Assembly (NCBI GenBank): GCA_044346175.1
Contig: JBIIZQ010000011.1
Coordinates: 4,074-68,073 of the forward strand
DNA: 64,000 nucleotides
Reading direction: 5' to 3'
From: JBJTUH01 sp044346175
GTDB taxonomy: Bacteria; Cyanobacteriota; Vampirovibrionia; Vampirovibrionales; JAJTHC01
The notes below the pieces were generated by a model. It was not told where the DNA came from, made no database searches, and was given only the letters and a program-made list of their open reading frames with translations. The translations under genes and the position numbers were made by a program. Positions 8,436 to 17,164 of the stretch are shown one piece after another. How positions within the stretch are numbered: the stretch's first letter is position 1; every line of letters starts with the position of its first letter.

Positions 8436-8789
8436 ATGCGTGTCACTCGTGGAAACGTTTCTCGTAAACGTCACAAAAAAATTCTAAAGCTCGCCAAGGG
8501 CTTCCGTGGTTCTCGTAGCAAGCGCTTTAAAACCGCTAACCAAGCCATTTTAAAAGCTCTGAAATTTGCTTACCGTGACCGTCGTAACAAGCGTAGAGAT
8601 TTGCGCTCGTTATGGATTACCCGTATCAATGCGGCTGCACGTCTTCATGGTCTTTCCTATAGTCGTTTCATGAATGGTCTCAAAAAAGCTGAGATTATCG
8701 TGAATCGTAAGCATTTAGCTAACTTGGCTGTGCTTTACCCTGTCGCTTTTGAGCAACTTGCTGATAAGGCCAAGGCTGCTTTAGGCTAG
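8436..8789 (+). CDS. rplT: 50S ribosomal protein L20
   Basis: The full 117-residue L20 sequence: the basic N-terminal extension (RVTRGNVSRKRHKKILKLAK) and the globular C-terminal domain that binds 23S rRNA and assists early 50S assembly. A strong AAGGAG lies 8 bp upstream of the ATG. In most bacteria rplT follows infC and rpmI; here neither is upstream, and the gene has a long AT-rich region in front instead. A terminator-like hairpin follows. Confidence 0.97.
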   Translation: MRVTRGNVSRKRHKKILKLAKGFRGSRSKRFKTANQAILKALKFAYRDRRNKRRDLRSLWITRINAAARLHGLSYSRFMNGLKKAEIIVNRKHLANLAVLYPVAFEQLADKAKAALG

Positions 8790-8806
8790 GGCGACGACCC
8801 TATTAT

Positions 8807-8854
8807 AAGGAACACGCCTTTGGACTTTTAAAAAAGTCTAAGGCGTGTTCCTTA
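8807..8854 (+). terminator. Hairpin after rplT
   Basis: Long near-perfect inverted repeat (AAGGAACACGCCTT pairing with AAGGCGTGTTCCTT, plus GACTTTT/AAAAGTC) beginning 18 bp after the rplT stop. It is followed only by a loose T-rich stretch, so termination may be inefficient. Confidence 0.6.
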
Positions 8855-8939
8855 AGTTTTGACTGTTTTTAGATGCTTTTATATTTTTACGATGCTTTCA
8901 TATCCATCTTCTCTTCCATAAAATTCAGAAATTGTCGCC

Positions 8940-9689
8940 ATGCTCTCCGAAACAGATTGCCTCCCCCTCCCTCAAGATAAACACCATCTTCCTGTGCTTG
9001 GACAAGGTTTTATCACCCTTGTGGACTCTTTGGGGAGCGACTTAACGGTTGTCAATGCGGCACGGGTTTCTTTTGGGAAGCGTAAAACAACCCTTGAGCC
9101 TCAGGATGTAAAACTCATTGATTATCTTGCCAAGCATAAGCACTGGAGTCCGTTTCGACATGTACAGTTGCAATTTCATTGTAAGGTACCTGAGTTCATT
9201 GCACGCCAGTGGTATAAACACGTGGTGGGTATTGCCTACAGTGAGGGTGGTGTAAGAGACATTGACCACGCATGGAATGAAATTTCGTTACGGTATGTTG
9301 ATGCGGGGTCGTTTGATTTTTATATGCCCGAGGTGTTCCGCAAGCAAAGTCCTAGTAACAAACAGGCCTCCATGGATGAAACATTGAACCCTGTACTCCT
9401 TTCGGGACAAACAGGTACCCAAGCACTTCAGACGCATGCCGAAGGGTGTTTTAAACTGTATCAGGAGCTTGTTGCTGCTGGGGTTGCTAAAGAGCAAGCA
9501 CGGATGATTTTGCCTCTGAGTATTTTTACGGAGTTTTATTGGACAGCCTCCTTACAGGCGGTCGCCAATTTTCTACAATTACGTTTGCATGAGGGGTCGC
9601 AGTACGAGATTCGTTGCTATGCCCAAGCACTTGAAGCCCTTGCCCGTCAGGTGGCTCCAGAGAGTGTGAGTGCTTTAATGCGTTATTAG
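8940..9689 (+). CDS. thyX: FAD-dependent thymidylate synthase ThyX with split signature motif
   Basis: A 249-residue flavoprotein predicted to make dTMP from dUMP using methylene-tetrahydrofolate and NAD(P)H. The HWSPFRH segment (68-74), the FIARQW helix (86-91) and the C-terminal LHEGSQYEIRCYA region (dUMP-binding Arg and Gln) match ThyX. The usual contiguous RHRxxSxNExSxR motif is altered: K93-H94-V95-V96 is followed by about 13 extra residues before WNEISLRYV (112-120). The NExSxRY half is intact, whereas the RHR half has become KHV. Two reading frames later comes Mini-RNase III. The family call is firm. Activity cannot be judged from sequence, and this may be a known ThyX subclass. Confidence 0.88.
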   Translation: MLSETDCLPLPQDKHHLPVLGQGFITLVDSLGSDLTVVNAARVSFGKRKTTLEPQDVKLIDYLAKHKHWSPFRHVQLQFHCKVPEFIARQWYKHVVGIAYSEGGVRDIDHAWNEISLRYVDAGSFDFYMPEVFRKQSPSNKQASMDETLNPVLLSGQTGTQALQTHAEGCFKLYQELVAAGVAKEQARMILPLSIFTEFYWTASLQAVANFLQLRLHEGSQYEIRCYAQALEALARQVAPESVSALMRY

Positions 9690-9715
9690 GGTTGAGTCAA
9701 AAGGCACCTACTTCG

Positions 9716-10294
9716 ATGGTTGTTATAGAGTCAACACCACCCCCACCCGCCTCTTCGGTTGTGGCACAACTTCCTGTAAAGCTCCTTGCTTATATGGGCG
9801 ACGGTGTTTACGAGCTTTGGGCAAGATACACCGTACTACAAACCTTGGAAGCTGAAATGCTTTCTCAGGGAGTGTCGCCTCCTTCTAGCGTTGAGAGTAT
9901 ATCGGTAAGTCCTCCTGCTTCAGCGTGGCAGGGACTAACCCCCCTTACGAATCAGTGCTTAAATACGCTTCATACCCGTGTGACGCAGTTCACCCAAGGG
10001 TGTTTTCAAGCCCATGCTCTCATGGCATTGTTGGCATTGGAAGTGTCTCAAGAAGGATGGCACCTTACGCTGGATGAGCAAACGCTGATTCATCGATTCA
10101 TGAACACCCGCCACAAAAGTACACGGCATAAGCGGCAAGACCAAGCCATTATCAGACAAGCGACAGCCCTTGAGGCACTGATAGGCTATTGGCACATGCA
10201 GGGGGAGCATCATCGACTGAATGGCTTTTGGCTATGGCTCAAAGGCTTCCATGAGGGGTATTATCCACGGCCTGCTATGCCACAGAAGCCGTAA
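9716..10294 (+). CDS. mrnC: Mini-ribonuclease 3 (MrnC)
   Basis: A short RNase III-fold protein without a double-stranded RNA-binding domain. The motif LAYMGDGVYELWARY (catalytic Asp/Glu helix) near the N-terminus and the IIRQATALEALIGYWHM block near the C-terminus are the paired signature helices of Mini-III, which matures 23S rRNA by trimming at the ribosomal protein L3 binding site. An insertion rich in Ser/Pro separates the first two helices. An in-frame TTG at 9692 sits next to the thyX stop, but ATG 9716 (AAGG upstream) is the more natural start. The gene follows thyX closely and is probably co-transcribed with it. Confidence 0.85.
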   Translation: MVVIESTPPPPASSVVAQLPVKLLAYMGDGVYELWARYTVLQTLEAEMLSQGVSPPSSVESISVSPPASAWQGLTPLTNQCLNTLHTRVTQFTQGCFQAHALMALLALEVSQEGWHLTLDEQTLIHRFMNTRHKSTRHKRQDQAIIRQATALEALIGYWHMQGEHHRLNGFWLWLKGFHEGYYPRPAMPQKP

Positions 10295-10391
10295 AAAAAG
10301 GTTTCATTCCTTTGGGCTTTCGCATACACTAACAGTTAAAAGACGCTTTCTGTTTTCTGTGTCCACACGCCTGTTTATAAGGTTTTTAACC

Positions 10392-11762
10392 ATGATGCTT
10401 TCTGTTTCCTCCCGCACCAATGCACCGTACTACGAGTTTTTACTTCCTGACCTCGGAGAAGGTGTCGCCGAAGGTGAGGTGTTACAGTGGCTTGTTTCTG
10501 AGGGGGATACGGTTGAGGAAGACCAGTCTATTTGTGAAGTCATGACCGACAAGGTCACGGCTGAAATTCCTGCCCCTGTTGCAGGGGTGTTAAGAAAGCA
10601 AGGTGCTAAAGAGGGTGAAAAACTGGCAGTAGGGGCTATCCTTGCCTTGATTGAGCCTTCTGAAGCCTCTACCTCTATCGCTGAACCTCTTACAGGAGCT
10701 TTCACAGCAGCGGATGACAAAGAAATGCGTGAGGTTCCTTCAACGCCCTCAAGTGGCTTACTCCCTGCACCGCAACCGCCTGCACCCCCTGCATGTGGCG
10801 TGCAAGCCGCTGTTATGCCTGATGAAAACAAGGATAAAATCAAAACTTCACCTGCGATTCGTCAGCTTGCCAAAACCCTTGATATTGACCTAGCACTTAT
10901 CCAAGGTACGGGTCAGGGAGGACGCATTACTCGGGAGGATTTTGAAGCTTATCGTCTTGCCGCTCTTCAGGCTGAATGTCCCTCTGCCTTTGTGAGTACA
11001 CCAACGGGTACCCCTTCTTTACAACAGGATTCTAGCACTCAAGCACTTTATCAAGACCTTCCTTATACAGGGATGCGTCGCACGATTGGTGAGCATTTAA
11101 GTAAGTCGGCGAGTACGATTCCTCATTTTGCCTGTGTCGAAGCGATTCGCTTTGATGCCCTCATGGCGTTGCGTCATGCCATGAAGCCCCTTGCGGAAGC
11201 AGAAGGGGTTCGTTTGAGTTATTTGCCCTTTGTGCTTAAAGCCCTTGCGGAAGCATTACGCCAAGTGCCTTCTTTGAATGCCCATTTTAATGGTAGCACC
11301 ATTCGTCAATGGCATGTGGCTCATATTGGGGTTGCTGTGGCAACGCCTGAGGGCGGGCTGGTTGTGCCTGTCATCCATGATGTTCAAGCGAAAAGTATTA
11401 AGACCCTTGCCCAAGAACTTCAATCCCTTGCCCATGCAGCACGCCATGGTCAGCTTCAACGTCATCAAGTCCAAGGGGGTACCTTTACTCTTACCAATGT
11501 AGGGGCTGTAGGAGAGTGTTTATTTGGTACGCCTATTATCAATGCCCCTGAAGTTGGTATCCTTGCCATGAATACCTTGCGAAAAGCACCTATGGTGGTT
11601 TCCGACCCTCATACGGGGCAAGATAGTGTTGTTGTGGGGCATGAAATGTACCTTACGCTCAGTGCTGACCATCGGGTATTGGATGGGGCTGATGCGGTAC
11701 GCTTTCTCAGTATCCTCAAAAGGCTGTTAGAGACTCCTCAGCAGCTTCTGTGGCTTACCTAA
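10392..11762 (+). CDS. 2-oxoacid dehydrogenase E2 (dihydrolipoamide acyltransferase)
   Basis: A 456-residue acyltransferase core of a 2-oxoacid dehydrogenase complex. One lipoyl domain (about 14-88) carries the lipoylated lysine K54 in MTDKVTAEI. A Pro/Ala-rich linker leads to the E1/E3-binding domain (about 151-188) and the catalytic domain (about 225-456), which has the HxxxDG motif (H427, D431 in ADHRVLDGADA). Substrate specificity (pyruvate, branched-chain or acetoin) is not clear; the DKVTAEI lipoyl motif is often seen in branched-chain/pyruvate types. The reading frame extends upstream to 10221 within mrnC, but the ATG at 10392 begins just before the lipoyl domain. E3 follows directly; no E1 genes are near. 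Confidence 0.92.
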   Translation: MMLSVSSRTNAPYYEFLLPDLGEGVAEGEVLQWLVSEGDTVEEDQSICEVMTDKVTAEIPAPVAGVLRKQGAKEGEKLAVGAILALIEPSEASTSIAEPLTGAFTAADDKEMREVPSTPSSGLLPAPQPPAPPACGVQAAVMPDENKDKIKTSPAIRQLAKTLDIDLALIQGTGQGGRITREDFEAYRLAALQAECPSAFVSTPTGTPSLQQDSSTQALYQDLPYTGMRRTIGEHLSKSASTIPHFACVEAIRFDALMALRHAMKPLAEAEGVRLSYLPFVLKALAEALRQVPSLNAHFNGSTIRQWHVAHIGVAVATPEGGLVVPVIHDVQAKSIKTLAQELQSLAHAARHGQLQRHQVQGGTFTLTNVGAVGECLFGTPIINAPEVGILAMNTLRKAPMVVSDPHTGQDSVVVGHEMYLTLSADHRVLDGADAVRFLSILKRLLETPQQLLWLT

Positions 11763-11850
11763 GTTTACTTGCTCTTGTGCTGGGTGTTTTACCAGCGTTT
11801 GGGATAGGTTCTGTGTATTCTTTCTTTGAAAAATGGGACAGCTCATTGCC

Positions 11851-13287
11851 ATGACAACAAGTACCCCTTCTTATGATATTGCCATTATTGGTGCAGGGCC
11901 AGGTGGTTATACCCTTGCGAAGCGCCTCGCCAAATCGGGAAAAAAGGTCGCTTTGATTGATAAGCAACCTGTTGGAGGCACGTGTCTTCAAGCAGGATGT
12001 ATTCCTTCCAAAGCCATGATTCAAGCTAGCCATGGATGGGCAAGTTTAAAACAGCAAGGAAGCACTTGGGGAATTCAAGGGGTGGCACATACCCAACTTG
12101 ACTGGCAAGCTTTGCAGGCGCATCAAACGCAAACTGTGACCACCCTTACGCAAGGGTTGCAACAAAGTCTTAAACATGCAGGGGTCACCTTGTGTCATGG
12201 GGCTGCTCGGTTTGTGGATACCCATCAGTTAATGTGGACTTCTCCTGATAATACCTCTCATATGCTTGCTTTTGAGCAAGCGGTTGTTGCCACTGGTGGT
12301 AAACCTTTGGCTCCCCCTTGGCTCCCTACCCCTGACGGGCAACGTATACTGACCTCTGACCACCTTTGGACACTCCCTCAAGCCCCTGAGCATTTACTGG
12401 TACTGGGTGGTGGTGTGATAGGTCTTGAAATGGCGTGTATGTTTGCTGGGCTTGGGATTCAAACCACGGTGATTGAGCTTCAAGAGACGTTGTGTAGTAC
12501 CATGCTTGACCCTGATTTATCTCAACAGCTACTACAAGGGCTTAAGCACCTCCCAGCACTCAGTATGCATCTTGGGTGTAAAGCCCAACAGCTTGACCTC
12601 ACGCCTGAAGGCGTTACACTCTCTGTCACCTCTATGAAAGGGGCACTTCAAACCCTTTCAGGAAGTCATTTATTACTTGCTTTAGGGCGTACCCCCTATA
12701 CGGAAGGGCTAGGACTTGAAGCACTCGGTATCGTTCCTGAAGCCCAAGGTGCTTTCAAGGGGACTATTCCTACCAACGCCTATAGTCAAACGCAGCATTC
12801 TCATATTTATGCACTGGGCGATTGTACGCAAGGTCTTCCTCTTGCTCATCGAGCCAGCATGCAGGCGCACGCCATTGCCCAAACCATGCTCATGCCGCAT
12901 CGTCCTCGTACGCTTGCTGACCACGTTGCTTTGCCCTCAGTGGTATTCTCAAACCCCGAGGTTGCCAGTGTGGGACTCACCCAAAAGCAGGCACAAGAAG
13001 CAGGTTATCGTAACGTGAAACATTGGGATGCCCCCTTTAAATTGAGTGGCAAAGCGTGGGGACACAGTAAGCACACTGCCATGGCGGGTGTGTGTCGTTG
13101 GGTGACGCATGGGGAACATCATCAAATTATTGGTGCACAAGTCATCGGAGAACAGGCCAGCGAACTGATTGCTCAAGCAGCCCTTGCTCTTGAGTTTCAG
13201 GCCACCCTTGAAGATATTGCCCTTACCATCCATGCCCACCCTACGCTTTCGGAGCTTTGGTGGGAAGCCGCCCTTCTTGCATGCTAA
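11851..13287 (+). CDS. lpdA: Dihydrolipoyl dehydrogenase (E3)
   Basis: A 478-residue flavoprotein that reoxidises dihydrolipoyl groups on E2 with NAD+. The FAD-binding GxGxxG lies at 14-19 (GAGPGG). The redox-active disulfide is C45/C50 in GGTCLQAGCIPSK. An NAD-binding GGGVIGLE follows mid-protein, as does the second FAD motif (YALGDC). The C-terminal catalytic pair is H463 and E468 (HPTLSE). It lies about 90 bp downstream of the E2 gene on the same strand, so the pair likely serves one complex whose E1 is encoded elsewhere. An ATG at 11833 would add six residues. Confidence 0.93.
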   Translation: MTTSTPSYDIAIIGAGPGGYTLAKRLAKSGKKVALIDKQPVGGTCLQAGCIPSKAMIQASHGWASLKQQGSTWGIQGVAHTQLDWQALQAHQTQTVTTLTQGLQQSLKHAGVTLCHGAARFVDTHQLMWTSPDNTSHMLAFEQAVVATGGKPLAPPWLPTPDGQRILTSDHLWTLPQAPEHLLVLGGGVIGLEMACMFAGLGIQTTVIELQETLCSTMLDPDLSQQLLQGLKHLPALSMHLGCKAQQLDLTPEGVTLSVTSMKGALQTLSGSHLLLALGRTPYTEGLGLEALGIVPEAQGAFKGTIPTNAYSQTQHSHIYALGDCTQGLPLAHRASMQAHAIAQTMLMPHRPRTLADHVALPSVVFSNPEVASVGLTQKQAQEAGYRNVKHWDAPFKLSGKAWGHSKHTAMAGVCRWVTHGEHHQIIGAQVIGEQASELIAQAALALEFQATLEDIALTIHAHPTLSELWWEAALLAC

Positions 13288-13530
13288 CCTTAAAGTCTAT
13301 GGGGTTTCCTCGCTTAAGATGTTTAGAGGATACTTATTTTAAAGCTTGTCTTTTATTGACCGATAATTTATAATATAGATACAAGGTTAGAGTTTAACTT
13401 ATTGTGAAAGTCTAACGCAAACTTAAAAATACCTCCTAGGGCTATGTCATTTAATATTAAGAATGATATCCTCAATACGGGGGGTGCTTTTTTGTAGCTT
13501 TGTATTTTCAATAGTACACAAGGTTATATC

Positions 13531-15018
13531 GTGGTTTCATACACAAAACCTCATTTAAACTATACTAAAGTACGAGCGAATATTACCCCAGCTTTCTGGC
13601 AATGGCAACACGGCGAAGCCATGCCAGTGCCATGCTGTGAGGCACCCTTCACCGATGAGGCATTTTTCAACCAGCCATGGATGATAACGCCCCCTCTCTT
13701 AAACGCTCATACCCATTTAGATTACACACTTTCAGAAGAAGAGCGTTCTCTTGCACCCCATGCTTTCCCCACTTCTTCAGAGGCTTTGCTTGAGGGCGAA
13801 CGTTTCACGTATGGGTTTGATACGCACCCGAACATGGCACAGTGGCTTCTTTGGTTAGTGAAAGATTATCTCCCTAAACTTCAGGCATATACACAAGCCC
13901 ATGACCCCCTTATTGCCTTGGAAGCCACCCTTTCCCGAGCCATGGGCGACCTTACACGCTATGGCGTGGGATGTATTGCCGATATTGCCAGAAGTCACCA
14001 TGGGTTGGATGCACTCCTCACCATGGCTCCTGATACGTTCCAAGCGTGGATAAGTTTTGAAGCGATTGGTTTGGGAGACCCCACCCTATCCGTGACACCC
14101 CTCCTAGGGCAATGGCATCATACATGGCAACAAGCTTGCCATCGGTGGCAAACCCTTCCTATATCCACACAAAAAAGAATTCATTTGGGGCTTTCCCCTC
14201 ATTCCCCTTACAATGTGTCTCAACAAACGTGGCACTGGCTGATACAGGAAGCCCAAAAGGCTCTCCCCAAAGCTCATCCGCCCTTAGCCATTCACACCCA
14301 CGCACTGGAGTCGGAGGCGGAACATGCTCTCCTCACTTTAGGTCCTTCCAATATGCCCAAAACGGTCTTTGGCTTAAAAGACTTTCACCAAGCGGTTCTA
14401 GGGTTTGAAACCCCTGAAGCCTTATGGCAATGGGGGAATACCCCTGAAGCCCCTTTTTGGCATCAAGCCATTGAATCGTGTCAATATCCGCAAGGGGTGA
14501 CGCAGAGTTTAGTGGCTCATGGGGTGTATGATACCCATGGTATTTTTGAACACCCTTACCCCTACACGGGTCGTGCTTGGGTGGTGTGTCCTCGTTCTAA
14601 TGTATGGTTGCAGGGTAAAACGATTGCCTTAAAAGAAGACTGGCTCATACACCATACCTTGCCGTTTAATCTGGGTACGGATAGTCTTTTGAGTACCTCT
14701 TCGCTTGACCCTCGAGAGGAAGCACGTTTCCTTCAACGATGGTGGCAGGAACACCCTCTTGAAAGTTCGCCCAGCACATCCATAACGTATCTTGCACTTT
14801 GGCGTGCTATCACAGTCCCCATCCCAGCGTTAAAAGCCATTCTTCCTCAAGGCTCCCCTCAGGGACGTGTGGCTTGGTACTGGCAAGAGGGCGTGACGCT
14901 TAAAGAGCGGCATACGATTCATCGGGTATGTCAACAGGCCTATGCCACACAAAACCCTGAACCATTCGCTCAATACCTCCTAGATGGTCGTCTTGTACCA
15001 AGGTGCCTGCCTGCATAA
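13531..15018 (+). CDS. Amidohydrolase-family deaminase/hydrolase
   Basis: A 495-residue metal-dependent hydrolase of the TIM-barrel amidohydrolase superfamily (cytosine/SAH deaminase and chlorohydrolase branch). The metal and catalytic residues are in place: HTH in NAHTHLDY near residue 60, the HxxxE pair in IHTHALESEAEH, a later His in LVAHGVYD, and the terminal Asp in LGTDSLLS. The CPRSNVWL segment before the last Asp is typical of the SAH/aminofutalosine deaminase subgroup, so a role in the futalosine menaquinone pathway is possible but unproven. A GTG start at 13531 has AAGG seven bases upstream. The preceding 243 bp are AT-rich with no recognised gene. Confidence 0.82.
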   Translation: MVSYTKPHLNYTKVRANITPAFWQWQHGEAMPVPCCEAPFTDEAFFNQPWMITPPLLNAHTHLDYTLSEEERSLAPHAFPTSSEALLEGERFTYGFDTHPNMAQWLLWLVKDYLPKLQAYTQAHDPLIALEATLSRAMGDLTRYGVGCIADIARSHHGLDALLTMAPDTFQAWISFEAIGLGDPTLSVTPLLGQWHHTWQQACHRWQTLPISTQKRIHLGLSPHSPYNVSQQTWHWLIQEAQKALPKAHPPLAIHTHALESEAEHALLTLGPSNMPKTVFGLKDFHQAVLGFETPEALWQWGNTPEAPFWHQAIESCQYPQGVTQSLVAHGVYDTHGIFEHPYPYTGRAWVVCPRSNVWLQGKTIALKEDWLIHHTLPFNLGTDSLLSTSSLDPREEARFLQRWWQEHPLESSPSTSITYLALWRAITVPIPALKAILPQGSPQGRVAWYWQEGVTLKERHTIHRVCQQAYATQNPEPFAQYLLDGRLVPRCLPA

Positions 15019-15203
15019 CCCTTGGAAGCGTGATGTAGAGATAAGACTCCCCCTCAGGTTAGGAAACTATTGTTATGGAGATGGCACGTTTTTAACTTGA
15101 TGCTTTTTATGTCCTATACACTCTCTTTCATGAAGTATTCTAGACATAAGGGTGTATTTTAAGATATTTGATGCTGCTTTGTTAATATAGGGTATTATCC
15201 TGC

Positions 15204-15449
15204 ATGCGACTTCCTTCTTTTTTTCATAAACCCTTTGCCCATAAATCATTACCTCCTATGAAGCCTCTTGCGGCTCAGAATGCCAATGTGAACCTTACGC
15301 CTTCTCCTAATGGTGAGGGAAAACCTTTGGTGACTGTCACTTATGATAAAGATGAAGTGTCCTTAGCCGAGCTACAGCAAATCGTAGAGGATGCTCGTGC
15401 TGTGGCAAAGGAGCATGATACCAACGTGAAAGATGTAAAAGGCTCCTAG
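15204..15449 (+). CDS. Small protein of unknown function
   Basis: Encodes 81 residues. The first 30 are basic and hydrophobic with no clear signal peptide; the rest has a short strand (KPLVTVTYD) and an amphipathic helix (SLAELQQIVEDARAVAKEH). I do not recognise the family. Supporting features are the ATG start, codon use like the neighbours, position on the same strand as the preceding gene, and a perfect inverted repeat beginning 15 bp after the stop. An internal ATG at 15258 would give 63 residues. It could be a short regulatory or structural protein. Confidence 0.55.
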   Translation: MRLPSFFHKPFAHKSLPPMKPLAAQNANVNLTPSPNGEGKPLVTVTYDKDEVSLAELQQIVEDARAVAKEHDTNVKDVKGS

Positions 15450-15464
15450 CCTAGGCTCCGTATG

Positions 15465-15523
15465 GCTTTCATGATTACTCCCCCCTCTCCCTTAAAGAGA
15501 GAGGGGGGAGTAATCATGAAAGC
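15465..15523. terminator. 25-bp perfect inverted repeat after the small gene
   Basis: Arms 15465-15489 and 15499-15523 are exactly complementary, including a C6/G6 block, with a 9-base loop. The position just downstream of a stop codon suggests transcription termination, but there is no T tract, and perfect 25-bp arms are unusually long for a terminator. It abuts the first of the dispersed palindromes. Confidence 0.55.
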
Positions 15524-15874
15524 GTCATACCGACCTTATGGAGGTATCCAGTAGAGAAGGGTTTATAACCCTCCTGCTTTTCGTTTTCGTCGTCGGGTTT
15601 TCGGGACGGTTACAAACCGTCCCCTACGCTTCAATCAGCTTACACGTCATTCCGACGTAGGTCGGAATCCAGAGGGCTTGCGGTAGAAACGAGGAGTGGA
15701 TACCGATTTTCATCGGTATGACGTGAAAACCCTTATGCCATTCCTGCTGAAAACTGATACAGTTGCTACAAATCCATCGTGAACCTATATCAAGGATAGC
15801 CTCGCCTCTAGCCTCTTGAGACCATAGAAATAACGCCCGTTTCTCATGTCATACCGATGTAAATCGGTATCCAG
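15524..15874. repeat. Cluster of four short dispersed palindromic repeats
   Basis: Four copies of a 27-28-bp unit of form GTCATxCCGA-N-TCGGxATCCA occur at 15524-15551 (diverged), 15646-15672, 15696-15722 (inverted) and 15848-15874. Two (15646 and 15848) are followed by AGAGGGCTT. Between them is a 9-bp-arm hairpin at 15603-15623 (GGGACGGTT/AACCGTCCC). Comparable intergenic palindromes (REP/MITE-like) are known in many bacteria. The 540-bp patch holds no gene that I can support. Confidence 0.75.
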
Positions 15875-15988
15875 AGGGCTTTCATACGATAGTTCTGCAC
15901 GCCAACCCGTAACGCATGCAAGGCATTAAACCCGCCATGGTATAATGCGGGTAGTGTTGCCTTTTTATGACGTTTTCTTCAACCCTGC

Positions 15989-17158
15989 TTGAAACCCTTT
16001 ACTATCATGCCACTACTTCTTACCCGTAATGCTAATGGTGGTTCCACTGCTACTACTGAAATAAACGCATTGCCAGCTTTTTTGCTGGAGCTTCAGGTCT
16101 TAGAGCGGCGTTGGCGAGCTGGCGAACAAAATTTTCAGGTTGTAATTACTGGGGAGTGTACTTTTGAGTTTCGTTTCCCTAGGTTATCTGAAGAACGTAC
16201 ACCCATTTCCTTTCCCCTAAATTTTGAAGATGTGATTTTTCAGAAACCTTGTTTTTTTCACAATCTGACTTTTCACAAAGCCGTTGAGTTTAGAAACGTT
16301 ATTTTTGAACAAAAAGTATACATGTATCATGTCCACTTCCATCAAAACTGCTCGTTCATCAATACCTCCTTTAGAGCGTCTGCTCACTTTCAAAACATTA
16401 CGTTACCTGCATCTTTTTTGCCAGAACTTATATTTAGGGATTGTTATTTACCGCCTGATACTGTCCATCTACATGCTTTTAATATGTTAGAGAGGTCATT
16501 AGTGAGTATTACGGGTGGGAATGGCATCACGGGCTTTATATTTGATAAGTGTAGATTTAAACCTTTAAAAATCCAAGGGGCAGGATGGCTAGATACTTTT
16601 TTTACTTTTTGCTCTAAACATGCAGCTTTGCCACAAGCCATGCACAATCAGTACGTTGCAGACCCCATGGCGGGTATGATTGCTTATAGTAACTTGAAGG
16701 CACAGGCTGAATCCAAAGACGAAAAAACATTAGCGAACGATTTTTATTTTTGGGAAATGTGGTTTAAGTTGCACACTTTCAGATGGTGTCAGCCAGAGGT
16801 TTGGGTGCTAAGGGCTTATTTGTGGACTTCTCATTTTGGTTTGTCGATAGTGTTGCCAGTGTTTTGGCTTATTGTTATTTCTGAAATCTTTGCTCGCTTC
16901 TACCATCATTTTTTCAATACTAAAAATCATGTTATACCCTTTCTTTCTTCAATAGATTGGCTAAAACAATGGTTAACAAGTTTTGGATTGACACTACCAA
17001 CAGACTTTTTTGTGAAAAGTTCCATAGATAGTACTTGGCATAATATGGCACATTTCCAACCTGTAATAAGCGGTGTTTTCGTTCCATTTCAACTTATTAT
17101 TCAAGGCTTTTTACTGTTCCAATTTGGTGCGGCACTCCGCAATAAAGTAAAACGTTAA
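15989..17158 (+). CDS. Pentapeptide-repeat-like membrane protein of unknown function
   Basis: A 389-residue protein. Residues about 75-130 show a five-residue periodicity with a central Phe (for example VIFQK, CFFHN, LTFHK, VEFRN, VIFEQ), as in degenerate pentapeptide-repeat beta-helices. The C-terminal part has two to three hydrophobic segments (about 285-310 and 355-385) ending in a basic tail, so it is likely anchored in the inner membrane. Function is unknown. The gene is noticeably richer in A and T than its neighbours and directly follows the repeat patch, which hints at acquisition by transfer. The start is uncertain: TTG 15989 or ATG 16007, neither with a clear ribosome-binding site. 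Confidence 0.7.
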   Translation: MKPFTIMPLLLTRNANGGSTATTEINALPAFLLELQVLERRWRAGEQNFQVVITGECTFEFRFPRLSEERTPISFPLNFEDVIFQKPCFFHNLTFHKAVEFRNVIFEQKVYMYHVHFHQNCSFINTSFRASAHFQNITLPASFLPELIFRDCYLPPDTVHLHAFNMLERSLVSITGGNGITGFIFDKCRFKPLKIQGAGWLDTFFTFCSKHAALPQAMHNQYVADPMAGMIAYSNLKAQAESKDEKTLANDFYFWEMWFKLHTFRWCQPEVWVLRAYLWTSHFGLSIVLPVFWLIVISEIFARFYHHFFNTKNHVIPFLSSIDWLKQWLTSFGLTLPTDFFVKSSIDSTWHNMAHFQPVISGVFVPFQLIIQGFLLFQFGAALRNKVKR

Positions 17159-17164
17159 CCCCTC

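Noticed and set aside
13356..13385. A TTGACC followed by TATAAT-like sequence upstream of the amidohydrolase gene.
   Set aside because: The spacing between the two elements is only about 9 bp, which is wrong for a sigma-70 promoter.
13444..13497. A 17-codon open frame (ATG to TAG) with AGGG upstream, before the amidohydrolase gene.
   Set aside because: Too short and without any attenuator-like codon pattern or flanking hairpin; such frames are expected by chance.
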